Below, piece after piece: positions 23,632-33,865 of a stretch of 64,000 nt of DNA. Origin of the DNA: Shinisaurus crocodilurus (Eukaryota > Chordata > Lepidosauria > Squamata > Shinisauridae); the NCBI GenBank assembly GCA_021292165.1, contig CM037880.1, positions 181,867,085 through 181,931,084 on the forward strand, written 5' to 3'. The translations under genes and the position numbers were made by a program. How positions within the stretch are numbered: position 1 is the first letter of the stretch; each line of letters begins with the position of its first letter. A model generated the notes under the pieces. The model saw nothing but the letters and a program-made list of their open reading frames with translations, was not told where the DNA came from and made no database searches.

Positions 23632-24412
23632 TATTTTATTTATTTATTTATTTATTTATTTATCTCAGCCACTTCTATACCACTTGACATCCCAAGATTT
23701 CCAAGCGGTTTACAGAAAAAACACATATGATTCAATATAAAAAACAATATAAAACATAAATACCTTAAAAACATTACAGCACAAGCAGTAAATAAAGCAG
23801 TGTCCTAAGCGATTACAAGTCAGGAAAAGCCTGAGTGAACAAATGTGTTTCAAGAGGCATTTGAAGCTTGCCACACACTTTCCACCTCTTGAACCACATA
23901 TAGGAAAGTGTTCCAGAGGGTGGGTGCCACTACTGAGAAGGCCCGCTTACATGCCGTTTCCCGACAACACTCTGTTAGTTGTGAAACAACCAATAAGGCC
24001 TCCTCAAAAGATCTCAGGAGTGGATTTGGTATATATAGGCAAAGGTGGTCAGCTAAGTATCCTGACCCCCAAGTTGTTTAGGGCTTTCAACAAAACCTTG
24101 AACATGGCTCAGTAGCTAATAGACAGCCAGTGCAGTTCTTTTAACACAGCTGTAGTATGTGTATAGCTAGATGCTCCACTAAGCATCTTAGCTGCTGCAT
24201 TCTGCACCAGCTGTAGCTTCCAAACCAAGCACAAGGACAGCCCCATACAGAGTGCATTACAGTAGTCTAATCGTGAGGTTACTGTGCATGAATCTCTGCA
24301 GCGAAGTGTAAATCCCTTATCAGCAGAATGTGATGCCTGTTTTAGGAAAGAGACACTTCTGGGAATAAATTGCGGCCAAAATGTCCATGTAATCTGCTCC
24401 ATACACAAATAA
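23632..24412 (-). mobile_element. L2-type LINE fragment with (TAAA)n tail
   Basis: The plus strand starts with a (TTTA)n run, which is the (TAAA)n tail of a minus-strand LINE, followed by CTATACCACTTGACATCCC-type 3'UTR sequence. A minus-strand frame at 24109-24408 includes TSRLDYCNAL and LQLVQNAAAKML followed by LKELHWL, a C-terminal RT signature of L2-like LINEs. The 5' part is missing. Confidence 0.75.
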
Positions 24413-25224
24413 CAGATTCTGGGCTAAAACTACCTGATTGCAGGCTAAATTAGAGGAGGAGGGAGCCAGCACAGCAGAATGAGCAGCACGCAATGTCTTC
24501 GTATATATCTTCCAATAACAACTTGCTTTTTACAGTGAAGTTTAGCCATTGAGGAGCGTTGGTTTTAAATAAAAATAAAATGGTTCTCTACCTTTTAAAG
24601 TATGTTAGAGGGAATCCACTTACTTTGGATTTCTAGTGATCACTGTTTAGCTGTTGATCACCATTTTGCACATCAAAATTCCCTTTTTTCAGGATATTTT
24701 TTCTGTTCAAAACCATTCTTCCCAAGCAAAAATCTTGCAATTTCAATAGATTCCAATAGATTCCAATGTCATCAATATGCTGTCCATACCATTTGCAGAT
24801 GGTGTGTGTCTGGGGCCGGTGTGTGTGTGTTTCAGTTATATTGATTTTTTTTAAAAAAAATATCTGATGTCACAAAACTGATCTCATAGTATTGTCAGAT
24901 AATTCTGACCTCAGTATACATATCAGGCAGAAATCTCCAACTTAATCAGTTAAATTGAGAAAGAATTTCCAAGAATGGAACAACACATTGTGTGCAACGC
25001 AGGGCGGGCATCAAAAATGACATTCCTGTTGTCTCTCTTTCCTTTCTTCATGAGCTAGATCAGTTACTCAAATTATATATTTCCCTGGTCCCATTATACA
25101 TCGTTGGTTGCCACTGATGGAAATGCATAATATGATGATGTCATGACACAGTGTAAGTGATGCTCCATGTTACAGTGGAAAGAGGAGGGAGGACTGGCAT
25201 GGGGACGTGCGTTTGGGTGGTAGC
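24413..25224. other. Gene-free stretch
   Basis: No coding sequence. A short (TG)n run lies at about 24820-24830. Nothing else stands out. Confidence 0.35.
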
Positions 25225-25232
25225 CCCTTGAG

Positions 25233-25561
25233 CAGGTCTGGGGAACCTCTTTCAGCCCAAAGGACAAATCCTGTTTTGGAGAAGCTCCTGGGGGACTGCA
25301 TTCCAGTGGTGGGTGGTGTAGAAGGCAAAAGGGGCGGGGCCAAAATACCAGCATATTTTAGCTTAAAGCTCTTACTGCCAGTAACTGAGCCTTAGGAGAG
25401 AAATTTCAACCTTTCAGAATGCGATGGGGGGGGGGGCTGCACAAGAGCCAGGAAACCACCAAATGACTGGTGGTTAGAGGAAATGGGTGGAGCCATCGGG
25501 GAGCCCTGGAGGGCCAGTTTGGAACCCCAGGAGGCTCCAGGCCTGAGGTTCCTCACCTCTG
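25233..25561 (+). mobile_element. hAT-type MITE, 329 bp, TSD CCCTTGAG
   Basis: Starts CAGGTCTGGGGAACCTC and ends GAGGTTCCTCACCTCTG. The ends are inverted repeats sharing GGAACCTC/GAGGTTCC. An exact 8-bp duplication CCCTTGAG lies at 25225-25232 and 25562-25569. A second, inverted and expanded copy is at 46750-47079. Confidence 0.88.
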
Positions 25562-25569
25562 CCCTTGAG

Positions 25570-27639
25570 AAAGATAAGGTGTTGTCTTATCCTGTGTCAA
25601 TTCTCATGGATTTCTAAACTATGCTATTGATATGTTGCCCTATTTGCTTTTTGCAAATATTTGTAAGAAAGACATCAGAAAATTTCTGACTCCCATTTCT
25701 GCAATATACTAACAGCCGGACATGATTATGAAACTTATGTCTTGAAAACTCCTGGGATCTTCTCCATGGCCCACATCTCACTTCATTCTGAAGTTGCATC
25801 TCTTCATTATAAAGCTGAAAATCTTCAACCTGTAGAGACAACAAAGAGAAAACGTATCTGGTAAAGGAGCCACTGGGTGAATTAGTAGCAAATTCCAATC
25901 TGCTTTTCCAGATCACTTTTGTGCCAGGCTTGATGAGGCTACTATGGATTTTCTACTAACAAGGGTTCCTTGCAGGGAATGCTGACTCAAACTGAGGAGT
26001 GTTTTGATTGATTACAGGTTTGGGGGGGGGGATGTTTTCTGCAGGAACAAAATTTAGCTTTGTAAAAAATTTCTTAAATAGAAAATTATGAGTTGGATCA
26101 TGACTTAGTTGTACTTAGACTAGACCTATTGAAATAAATGAGATTTAAATTAATCATGACTGAGTCGAGTCTGATTGATTTCGATGGGTCTGCTCTAAAT
26201 ATGACTAAGTCTGGATCCAACCCTACAAAGTCAAAAGAAAAAGCTTTTGCCTTATTCAGTAAGTTGTTTATGTTCAGCTTTTTATAGAATTTAATGGGCT
26301 GCAATTAGTGAAGTGCAAATCTCATTATCGGGATTTTTCTGAGATAACAGTGAATGCAAAAGGAGAGCCAAATAGGAAAACAAGCACAAGTTGTTAGCTG
26401 CTGGATCAGTTAATCTGGATGTCAACAGATTCACCAGTGTGCTAAGGTAGTGGTAGCCATGCACTGTTGCTGAGGGAAGAAGACAGGGTTTTGTAAAGGG
26501 CAGGCAGCAGAGCTGGTAAGGTGCCCTTAATAACACATACCGAAGAGCCACCCCCTGACTCCCCCAACTTTAGCCAAATCCTGTCCCCCTGTGGAGAGTA
26601 GATAAGGGAGCCACCAAAAAGGTCCAGGTCCAAGTTTGGGCTTCCTTCTGGTGTCCCCCCCCTGTAATTTGAGCACTGCACAACAGTTTCTTGCTGATCT
26701 AGATTACCTAGGCGAATCCAGAATAAGACATTTGATACATGAGGAGCAGAGAGATGCTAATCTAAACTATGGATGTTTATAACAGGTAGTTGAGACATGG
26801 GGCGGGGGACGGACCAATGAAGCAAAATGATCCATATATCAATTTTTCACTTCGAAGCCAACTTCAAAATGGGAATCAACTGCAGCAGAAATTTATGGCC
26901 TGTCAGGTTTTCCTTACCCAGCATTGTCCTTCCAAGTATATTTGTCCCTCTATTGGTGATTCTCTTCCCTCCCGCTCCCAATTTACTTAGAGCTGAAGGC
27001 CTAAATGGGACTTTGCAACTCATAATGTATCTATTGGAACACTGCTATCCATAATAAATTAAGGACAGCCATAAAATTTCTTAAGATTTACCGAATCAAT
27101 ACTATAGAGCGCAACCGCACAGGTAGTGGAAGAAGAAATGGCTTCTTGCTGGCTACATATTTTATTGCTTTCACTGATTTCTCCCACCCCTAAAAATTGC
27201 TCCTTGAACTCAAAGACAGCAGACATGGTTTCTGTGGAAGTATGGTTTGTACATCCCCCATGGCACTTTTCTCTCCCCCCCCCTCCCCCAGTAGCATTAG
27301 GTTCAAAGCTTGTGAACAAAACTAACTTTCTGTACCAGATAGATAGATATGGCAAGAATGAATTTAAACTATATTGATACCACTGATGCAGTGCAACAGT
27401 ATGATTGCTTCTATGTAAACTTAATCCACATAGAAGCAGATACGCAGTTTTATTTTGGTTCTATTTATTTGGGAAATGTATTGCCGCCTTTCAGAACCTA
27501 GCAAAGTGGCCTAACACTTTTTAAAAAACAACAACACCCGTAGACACAGAATACAGTGCCATGAAATTGCAAATACAAATATAAAGCAGCCAGAACGACA
27601 AAAACATGCACCTATAACCAGGGCAAAACAGAGTACAGT
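25570..27639. other. Gene-free stretch
   Basis: No coding sequence is recognised. A palindromic MITE-like element at about 26090-26225 has TTGGATCATGACTTAGT and ACTAAGTCTGGATCCAA near its ends. The segment at about 27455-27630 resembles an L2-type LINE tail (ATGTATTGCCGCCTTTCAG), but weakly. Confidence 0.4.
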
Positions 27640-28198
27640 TAGGAAGGTCAGGTGCAAGGGAGGCTGGTGAATCCTATTTCAGTGGGGCTCCTAATCCACT
27701 ACAGCTTTTATTTGGAGCTTTATAGGAGCTATCTATGGTGCTGAACTCTATCCCCAAAACAGGTTCACCACCATGAAGCACCATGGATAGCTCCGATGCG
27801 GCTCAGAATAAAAGCTGCAGTGGATTAGGAGATCCACCAAAATAGGAGTCAGCAGCCTCCACTGGTCAGGTGACCTGTGTTACAGAGGACAGCTCAAGTC
27901 TGGTTTAAACTTTAAAGATAAAGAACCACAAGAGGGGAGAGCAGGAGGGGCCTTAAAGTTGCCCATGTACAGTTAGCACCTGGACAGCAGACTGAGTAGG
28001 CAGACAGGTCAGCTCATCAGTCTTCTTCACTATGATGAGATGTATTGTTTTTTCTACTTAACTTATAGTAATTATTTCTAAATTTGATCTATACATATAA
28101 ATTAGCATATGCAAATGGTATGGAAATTGGTGCCCTCCTCTGTCTTCTTTGGTGATGCAATTCGTCTTTCTTCTTGGCAATGCAGAAGCGGCCAACCT
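27640..28198 (+). mobile_element. TAGGGTGGYCA-type DNA element split by a hAT insertion
   Basis: The first bases TAGGAAGGTCAGGTG lie left of the insertion and the body resumes at 27865 with GTCAGGTGACC, then TTACAGAGGACAGC, CACCTGGACAGCAGACTGA, GATGAGATGTATTG and ATGCAAATGGTATGG. It ends AAGCGGCCAACCTGA. Removing 27655-27864 and one copy of GTCAGGTG restores the family pattern, which dates this element as the older of the two. Confidence 0.72.
27655..27864 (+). mobile_element. Foldback hAT-type MITE, 210 bp, TSD GTCAGGTG
   Basis: Starts CAAGGGAGGCTGG and ends CAGCCTCCACTG. The outer arms of about 55 bp are inverted repeats, including CTAATCCACTACAGC and GCAGTGGATTAGGAG. An exact 8-bp duplication GTCAGGTG occurs at 27647-27654 and 27865-27872. 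Confidence 0.85.
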
Positions 28199-30161
28199 GA
28201 GTGCAGCAATTAAATAATTCAGTACTGTGCAAACTGCAAGCCTATCCACAGTTACCTGGGAGTAAGCCCTATTCAACTCAACAGAGCTTACTTTTGAGTA
28301 GAATGCACAGAGTGGGCTGTCAGCCCACCAACAAAACCAGCTTCCAAACCAAACGACTCCCTTCCCCCCCCAATTTTTTTTTTTTAACCCTAAAGAAATT
28401 AGCCCACAAAAGCACAGAAAAAAAGGACAGACTGCCTGGCATACAGAATGCAAAAGCAATCAGATCACCCTGGGAAGTGAGTCTCACATTTAAGGCAATG
28501 AGCACAGAAAAGGCCCTCTCCTGTGTAACCAGCTGCCTACCTTCCACAGGCAAGAGCACCAAAAGAAATGCCTCCAGTTAAGTTGCTAGATGCTGGGCAG
28601 AGTCACAGGGAAGGAGGGAGTCCTTTGGGTTATAGATCATTTAGAGCAGGGATCCCCAACCTTTTTGGACCCGTGGGCACATTTGGGAATTTGAGAAACT
28701 GCAGTGGGCACCATCACAAAATGCCTAATCAGTGGATCGCCACTGTGGCATCTATGTGTCTATGGATCCTAGGCTGTGTTTTATTCAGCAAAAACTTTTG
28801 GTTTGTGTTTGTTGGACACTGCAACATCTCTTTAATAAGGGGCTGTCTAATTCAGCTAATTGATGCAGCTTTTAAATATGTCCATTTCAGAAAGGACAAG
28901 TCTTTGATGCTCTCAAACAGTGCGGGTTTCCGAACTTTGGGGGCTCTAGGGCACAGCACCCTCAATGGGGCCCCCAAACCCAGAAGGGGCAAGACATGCA
29001 AATTGAGAGTTCTCTTAGGCTACATTTGATCTTTCTGGATACTCTGGGCAAAGAGGAAATAGTAGCACTGTTAGGCCGGTGGTCCCCTTGCTGGTCCTGG
29101 AGCCCTGACAAAATGCCCCACCTTGCCACCCTTTGGAGCCAGCCTTGCTCTCAAACAACATGTTCTGAACTTAATATGGTTGTCCATTAGCAATTCTCAC
29201 ATCAGAAGTAGGCAATCAATTGTAACTGGGCATCAAATTGTAGCAGGACTGCAGGAGACTTGATTGGATAAATGATTGGGTAAATACTTGCATATTAATT
29301 GATTTGGTATATGATTATATATGTAAATACATTAGTCTTTAAAGGAATGTCATGGCTATTGAATTGGGTGCATCACAATCTGAAGCAAACAAAACCTTCA
29401 GATAAATTTAGGATAAACATATATGCAAAAATCCCTGGGAAAGCTATTCACATGAGCTGCTGTGTGTATTGGCTGCATAATGCATGTACCTGAAGTGGGG
29501 GGAAAGCCTCACACTTACCCCCCCCCCGATCATTGCATACTGCAAGGTAAACACCTTTTTAAATTAATACTCAGAATGTAATGTGAGAGCATAATGTGGT
29601 GAAATGGCACTTATTTCCTGCTAGTAGCAATGCCGGTCTTTTTTTAGGAGCACGAGATCAAGCTTTCCTGAGCTCACACAACATCCATGTTCCTCTGAAA
29701 TTATTCTTGCCACCACATAAATCAGACTTTGTAATGGGAAACCCAGAGTGACTTGTGTTTGGAACGAAACCAGAGGACTATTGTTTGGGAAGCATTTCAC
29801 GACCAGCCTGGCTTCTTGTCCCTATTTAGGAATCATTGGAAGGCAACTCCTGCCTGAATGTGCTAAGATTGAATTCCTCCAACTTCTCTGTTAAGTGAAG
29901 TGTGGGGCATAATATGTTATTGACAGAGCATGACATTTCTCCTACAAACTATACGCACATGCACACGCACATGCACACGCAAGAGATATATACACACACA
30001 CACACACACGTTTAGATGTCATAATAGGGCTGTTCACTCATAAAGCTATCCATGTGTGTCATATATGGATGTAAGGGAGGAGAACTCACCCTCAACATCC
30101 TATGCCTCCTGGCCCTGCAGATGTCTGGAAAGGAGAACCTATGTATGCACAAGTACATACA
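28199..30161. other. Gene-free stretch with degenerate DNA-element ends
   Basis: At 28233-28310 there is a MITE-like palindrome around GGGAGTAAGCCC. At 28648 the phrase CAGGGATCCCCAACCTTTTT resembles the start of a hAT-type element, but no matching end is found. A (CA)n and (GCACAT)n-like run lies at about 29955-30010. No coding sequence is seen. Confidence 0.4.
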
Positions 30162-30169
30162 CTGAGAGC

Positions 30170-30330
30170 CAGGACCGATGCAAGGCAGTTTGGTGCCCTA
30201 GGCAAGATCAGATATTTAGCGCCCCCTTCCCACTTGAGAGCGCTGTATTTTTTTCAAGGCGTTTCTGGCGCCCCCTTCAGCCCTGCGCCCTAGCAGCTGC
30301 CTAGTTGGCCTAATGGTAGCACCGGCCCTG
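30170..30330 (+). mobile_element. hAT-type MITE, 161 bp, TSD CTGAGAGC
   Basis: Starts CAGGACCGATGCAAGGC and ends GTAGCACCGGCCCTG, with inverted-repeat ends (CAGGACCGATGC versus CAGGGCCGGTGC). An exact 8-bp duplication CTGAGAGC lies at 30162-30169 and 30331-30338. Confidence 0.85.
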
Positions 30331-30473
30331 CTGAGAGCAGAGGTAGGCAACTTCAGAGGGTCCAGGGGCCAATTTTCCACCCCAAAGAATCCACTGCGGG
30401 CCACACACACCCTGCTGCTGAAATTGCCACTGCCACCAAATTGCTGCTAAAATTTCAGTGGCAACAACAACAA

Positions 30474-30625
30474 AAAAGCTGCATTTTCACTTTAAAACAA
30501 GGCCCACAGGGAGTGTTACACCTTGTTAATGCTTAATCATGCTGCCCAAAGTCCTGGGGAGTCACCAGGAGTGTGAATTTGCATAAAACAATGCCACTTT
30601 GTTTTAAAGTGAAAATGCACCTTGT
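30474..30625. repeat. Inverted repeat around TTTTCACTTTAAAACAA
   Basis: The arm at about 30474-30504 (GCATTTTCACTTTAAAACAA) is the near reverse complement of 30595-30625 (TTGTTTTAAAGTGAAAATGC). It probably belongs to a degenerate MITE beginning near 30340. Confidence 0.6.
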
Positions 30626-30734
30626 TTAGCTGTGGCCACCATGCCAACTTGGGGGGAGGGGGCTGCAAAAACGGCAAAGGCACCACACACTATCCCACCC
30701 TCCATCCTTTGTTTGGTAGATAGGCAGAGTTTAT

Positions 30735-30755
30735 TTTATTTTATTTTATTTTATT

Positions 30756-30790
<35 letters not shown>

Positions 30791-30870
30791 TTAATACATT
30801 TCTATACCGCCTTTCTGCTAAGGCACCCAAAGCAGTTTACAACATTTAAATACTCAAACAAACAAACATT
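30735..30870 (-). mobile_element. L2-type LINE tail with (TTTTA)n/(TTTA)n
   Basis: A long (TTTTA)n then (TTTA)n run is followed by TTTCTATACCGCCTTTCTG and AGCAGTTTACAAC, the antisense 3' end shared by L2-type LINE fragments at 23632 and 44665. Confidence 0.65.
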
Positions 30871-30908
30871 ACCGCCCCGCCCCCCAAAAAAAACCCCAAA
30901 CAACACAC

Positions 30909-31280
30909 CAGTCCTCCCAGGCCAACTGAAGGTTTCTTCTGGAGTTGATGGTACAAGCTCTCTAGCCTGGGCTTCTCTTCTGCCTTCCCTCAGGGCAAAC
31001 AGGTCTTAAATAGCCCCCAGGGAAGGCGGGGGAGGGGGCTGCCCCCAACAGTCCTCTCAGGCCAACTGAAGGTTTCTTCTGTAGCTGATGGTACAAGCCA
31101 GGCCAGTGATGGTGGTTTCAGGAGCTGATGGCAAGAGCTCCGCGGCCTGGGCTTCTCTTCTGCCTTCCCTCAGGGCACACAAGCTCTTAAATAGCCCCCA
31201 GGGAACGTGTGGGAGGGACTGCCTCAACAGCCCCTTTCAGGCTGGTGATGGGGGTTCAGGAGCTGATGGCAAGAGTTGGG
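30909..31280. repeat. Imperfect tandem repeat, units about 140 and 179 bp plus a partial
   Basis: Units start at 30909, 31049 and 31228 with CAGTCCT(C/T), followed by CAGGCCAACTGAAGGTTTC in the first two. Each full unit contains CCTGGGCTTCTCTTCTGCC and TTAAATAGCCCCCAGGGAA. The second unit has an extra internal block with GGAGCTGATGGCAAGAGCT that recurs in the partial third unit. Confidence 0.75.
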
Positions 31281-31370
31281 GTTGTAAGTGCAGCAGAACT
31301 TCAGGTGATAGTGCACCAAACATATGATTAATAACACCAATAATTAAATCAAGAAACATAAGTGCTAAAT

Positions 31371-31375
31371 ATACC
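31371..31375. repeat. Left target-site duplication ATACC of the LTR retrotransposon
   Basis: ATACC immediately precedes the TGTGG start of the 5' LTR and recurs at 38279-38283, directly after the 3' LTR. Five-base duplications are usual for Ty3/gypsy integrases. Confidence 0.85.
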
Positions 31376-31676
31376 TGTGGAGAAAGCCAACCTAAAACCC
31401 CTTTCTGACACACACACACTCACCAAGGAGGGGGGAAGGAGACCCAGGGGGCAGAGACAGCCAGTCTCCACAGAGACCAACAGGGACAAACAACATCTGC
31501 ATAGAATCACCCCAGGGGGAAAGGCAGGAAGCATCCCAGGTTCATCAATGCTCTCGTATATCAGCCCCATCTACATAAGACTTGAATACCAGAGCAGACA
31601 TTTCGGCACCCATAAGAAAGGGCCATTCAACACCACAGGATGGGACCATTAAGCAGGTGGCTTCAGGGGGACCCCA

Positions 31677-31821
31677 CCCACCTGAGGAGGGTGGCAACCC
31701 ACCTGATTGGCGCCCACCTGAGGAGGGGGCAACCCACCTGATTGGCCACCCACCTGAGGAGGGTGCAACCCACCTGATTGGCCGCCCACCTGAGGAGGGT
31801 GGCAACCCACCTGATTGGCCA
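31677..31821. promoter_or_regulatory. U3 tandem array with four CCAAT-box (ATTGG) units
   Basis: Four units of about 36 bp, each with CCCACCTGAGGAGG and CAACCCACCTGATTGGC, lie 40-190 bp upstream of the TATA-type box. ATTGG is the reverse of the CCAAT box bound by NF-Y. A fifth truncated unit reads GATTGCAG and has lost the box. The same array is in the 3' LTR at 37460-37608. Confidence 0.65.
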
Positions 31822-31863
31822 CCCACCTGATTGCAGCAGGGAGGGGCTACCTGAAACCCAAGG

Positions 31864-31869
31864 TATAAA
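31864..31869 (+). promoter_or_regulatory. TATA box of the 5' LTR
   Basis: GGTATAAACACCC sits downstream of the CCAAT array and about 475 bp upstream of the AATAAA, as expected for a U3/R border. The counterpart in the 3' LTR is at 37649-37654. Confidence 0.6.
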
Positions 31870-32338
31870 CACCCTGCGCAAGGAACTGAGTTGTTGGACC
31901 TGATCAGCAGTCTTGCCCCATGCTTGGGGTAAGGGAACGAAGGGATCGGCAACCCCGGGTAGCAGCACCCGGCGTGCTCCAGCTAGCTGAAATCACTGCC
32001 GCTTGGGTTGACCGGACCCCCGGGAAACCAAGCTGAAATCACTGGCCGCTTGGGTTGACCGGACCCCCGGGCAACCAAGCTGAAATCACTCACTAGCGCT
32101 TGGGTATAGACCGGACCTCCGCCGGGAACCCAGCTAGCCGCTTGGGTAGACCGGACCTCCGCCGGGAACCCAGCTAGCCAGCATGCGGTTGACCAGGCCT
32201 CTGCTGGAGCCCGAGCTGAACTAACTAGCTGAGAGCCCTGAAATCACGGTTGTCCTTGAGACTTCTTGCTTGCTACTTGTGCTGTACTGATAAGCTGTAT
32301 TGCTGGCGTGTGTCTGGGTTTGTGAAGGTCATTTTGTA

Positions 32339-32344
32339 AATAAA
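32339..32344 (+). terminator. Polyadenylation signal in the 5' LTR
   Basis: AATAAA within TGTAAATAAACTTG. The active counterpart for the element's transcript would be the one in the 3' LTR at 38115-38120. Confidence 0.6.
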
Positions 32345-32500
32345 CTTGTTTATAAAGATACTTTTGTGGCTATAAGTTATCCCTTTGTTCTAGGCTAGGG
32401 TGATAGTCGCTGGGGGGCCTCGGAGAAGGCCCGCCCCCAGGACTCGCTACCCCCTTAGTATTGAACCCGCGCAGAAGACCAGGGTTGGCGGTCTTCCACT

Positions 32501-32518
32501 TGGTGGCAGCGGTGGGAT
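32501..32518 (+). other. Primer-binding site matching tRNA-Leu(AAG)
   Basis: TGGTGGCAGCGGTGGGAT is complementary to the 3' end of vertebrate tRNA-Leu(AAG), including its CCA, at all 18 positions as I recall that tRNA. It starts at the first base after the LTR, so there is no spacer. Confidence 0.82.
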
Positions 32519-32572
32519 AACTTATTAGCCCAGAATATCTCCCAGACCCAAAGTAGCAAGAGCCTAAGAGCC

Positions 32573-33660
32573 ATGGGCGACCCAGAGCCTGACGGAGCAA
32601 CTGGGGGAGCCGAGCCATGCGGCCCCTGCCCGCAAACCCCATCACCCCGGGGGTTGGTGGCGCTGATCGGCTGACGGAGCGGCAGAGGGAGCTGCTGGCA
32701 AGTATGGGGCCGGGTGCCCGACGCAGGGGCCGCCCCTATCCCAGTTCCGACAGATGGGAGAGAGGATGTGTGGACGAGGCCCCCGCTCCCTGGAGCCCTG
32801 GAGACCTTCGAGCTTCCCTCGGACTGGATGGCACACGAGCGGGAGAGGATGCCCACGAGCGCGAAATGATCCGGATGCAGATGGAGCTGGCCAAGATGCA
32901 GCTTGAGGCGGGGAAAACTCCCCCGATTGTCCCCTCCGCTCCTCCCCCTCCGTCGTGGGACCGCAGGCGTTCCCCTACTACAAACCAGGGCAAGATGTCC
33001 TGATGTTTTTGCACATTTTTGAAATGGCGTGCCAGGAGCAGCGGGTCCCCGACAACTTGTGGTTGTCCGCCCTGCGAACCCAGGTCAGTGGGGACCTGGC
33101 TGACCTCCTCGGGGCGCATCTGCGGAAGACCCCGGCAGCTACGAGGCGTTCAAGGCAGCGGTCAGACAACACTTCGCCCTCTCCGCCGAACATGCCAGCG
33201 AAGATTTCGAGAGGGTAAACCTTCCCCTGGACCACCCACGTGGCATGGGCAGCCCAGGTAATGCACGTCTGTGAGTCCTGGGTGGAGGCTTCCCGGGCCT
33301 CCACCCTGAAGGAAGTTGTCGAGCTGTTCGCCATGGAGCAGTTCTTCACCACCATCCCGAAGGAGCTGGCCGCTGTCGTAAGGGATCAGAAGCCCCGTAC
33401 CTGTGAGGCGGCGGGGATCATGGCCGACGAGATGGGGCTATACCGGACGGCCCCATCCACCAAGGGAAGTTCTGCTGCCGTGGCCGAGAAGAACCCAGAG
33501 CCGGAAAAGGGCCTGCCCCGACGGCGCGGGGAGGCCCCTCGGACCAAGGGGAACCAAAAACCCTCGGTCTGGGGCCTGCTTCCACTGTAACGAGATGGGA
33601 CACCTGCGGCGGGATTGCCCCAAACTCCAACCCAAGAACCGGGATGCCCGTCCCTCACCG
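32573..33660 (+). pseudogene. gag: gag of the Gmr1-like element (SCAN-like capsid, zinc knuckle), frameshifted
   Basis: Gag would form the particle that packages element RNA. The first ATG after the primer site is at 32573. The readable coding path then moves between frames at least three times. An N-terminal Met/Gln-rich helix (IRMQMELAKMQLEAG) lies near 32865. A capsid N-terminal part (YYKPGQDVLMFLHIFE) lies near 32975. A capsid C-terminal part (VVELFAMEQFFTTIPKEL then TCEAAGIMADEM) at about 33310-33435 resembles the vertebrate SCAN domain. A nucleocapsid CCHC knuckle, CFHCNEMGHLRRDC, is at 33577-33618. The frame changes may be real decay or base-calling indels. Confidence 0.85.
33577..33618 (+). 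other. CCHC zinc knuckle of nucleocapsid
   Basis: C-X2-C-X4-H-X4-C spelled CFHCNEMGHLRRDC, the RNA-binding knuckle of retroelement nucleocapsids. Confidence 0.9.
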
Positions 33661-33865
33661 AGGAAAGTAGGACGCGTCGCGGGTGCTGCAGCCGCTCAGG
33701 ACAACGACAGAGACGACGAGCGACGGTCGGTCCTCTCCCTCCATGCAAGCATCCCCGAGGATCGCAAGTGCCGAGGAGGAACTCCAGGAGTGGGATTCCT
33801 ACCGTCCTGAACCCCGTGCATCGCTGTATCGCATCGCCTCCCCGGACCAGCTGAGATGGAGCCGC

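Larger units (their letters stand above)
31376..32500 (+). repeat. 5' LTR of the Gmr1-like element
   Basis: 1,125 bp from TGTGGAGAAAGCC to GGCGGTCTTCCACT. It contains a U3 array of four 36-bp units with ATTGGC boxes (31677-31821), a TATA-type box TATAAA at 31864-31869, a second tandem block of about 46-bp units starting GCTGAAATCAC (31985-32180), and an AATAAA at 32339-32344. The ends are TG...CT, fixed by the target duplication and by direct contact with the primer-binding site. Confidence 0.92.

Noticed and set aside
28648..28740. hAT element starting CAGGGATCCCC
   Set aside because: No matching right end or 8-bp duplication could be found, so it was not listed as a bounded element.
31677..31821. 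CRISPR-like regularly spaced repeats
   Set aside because: Vertebrate context, repeats directly adjoin without unique spacers, and they recur identically in the other LTR.
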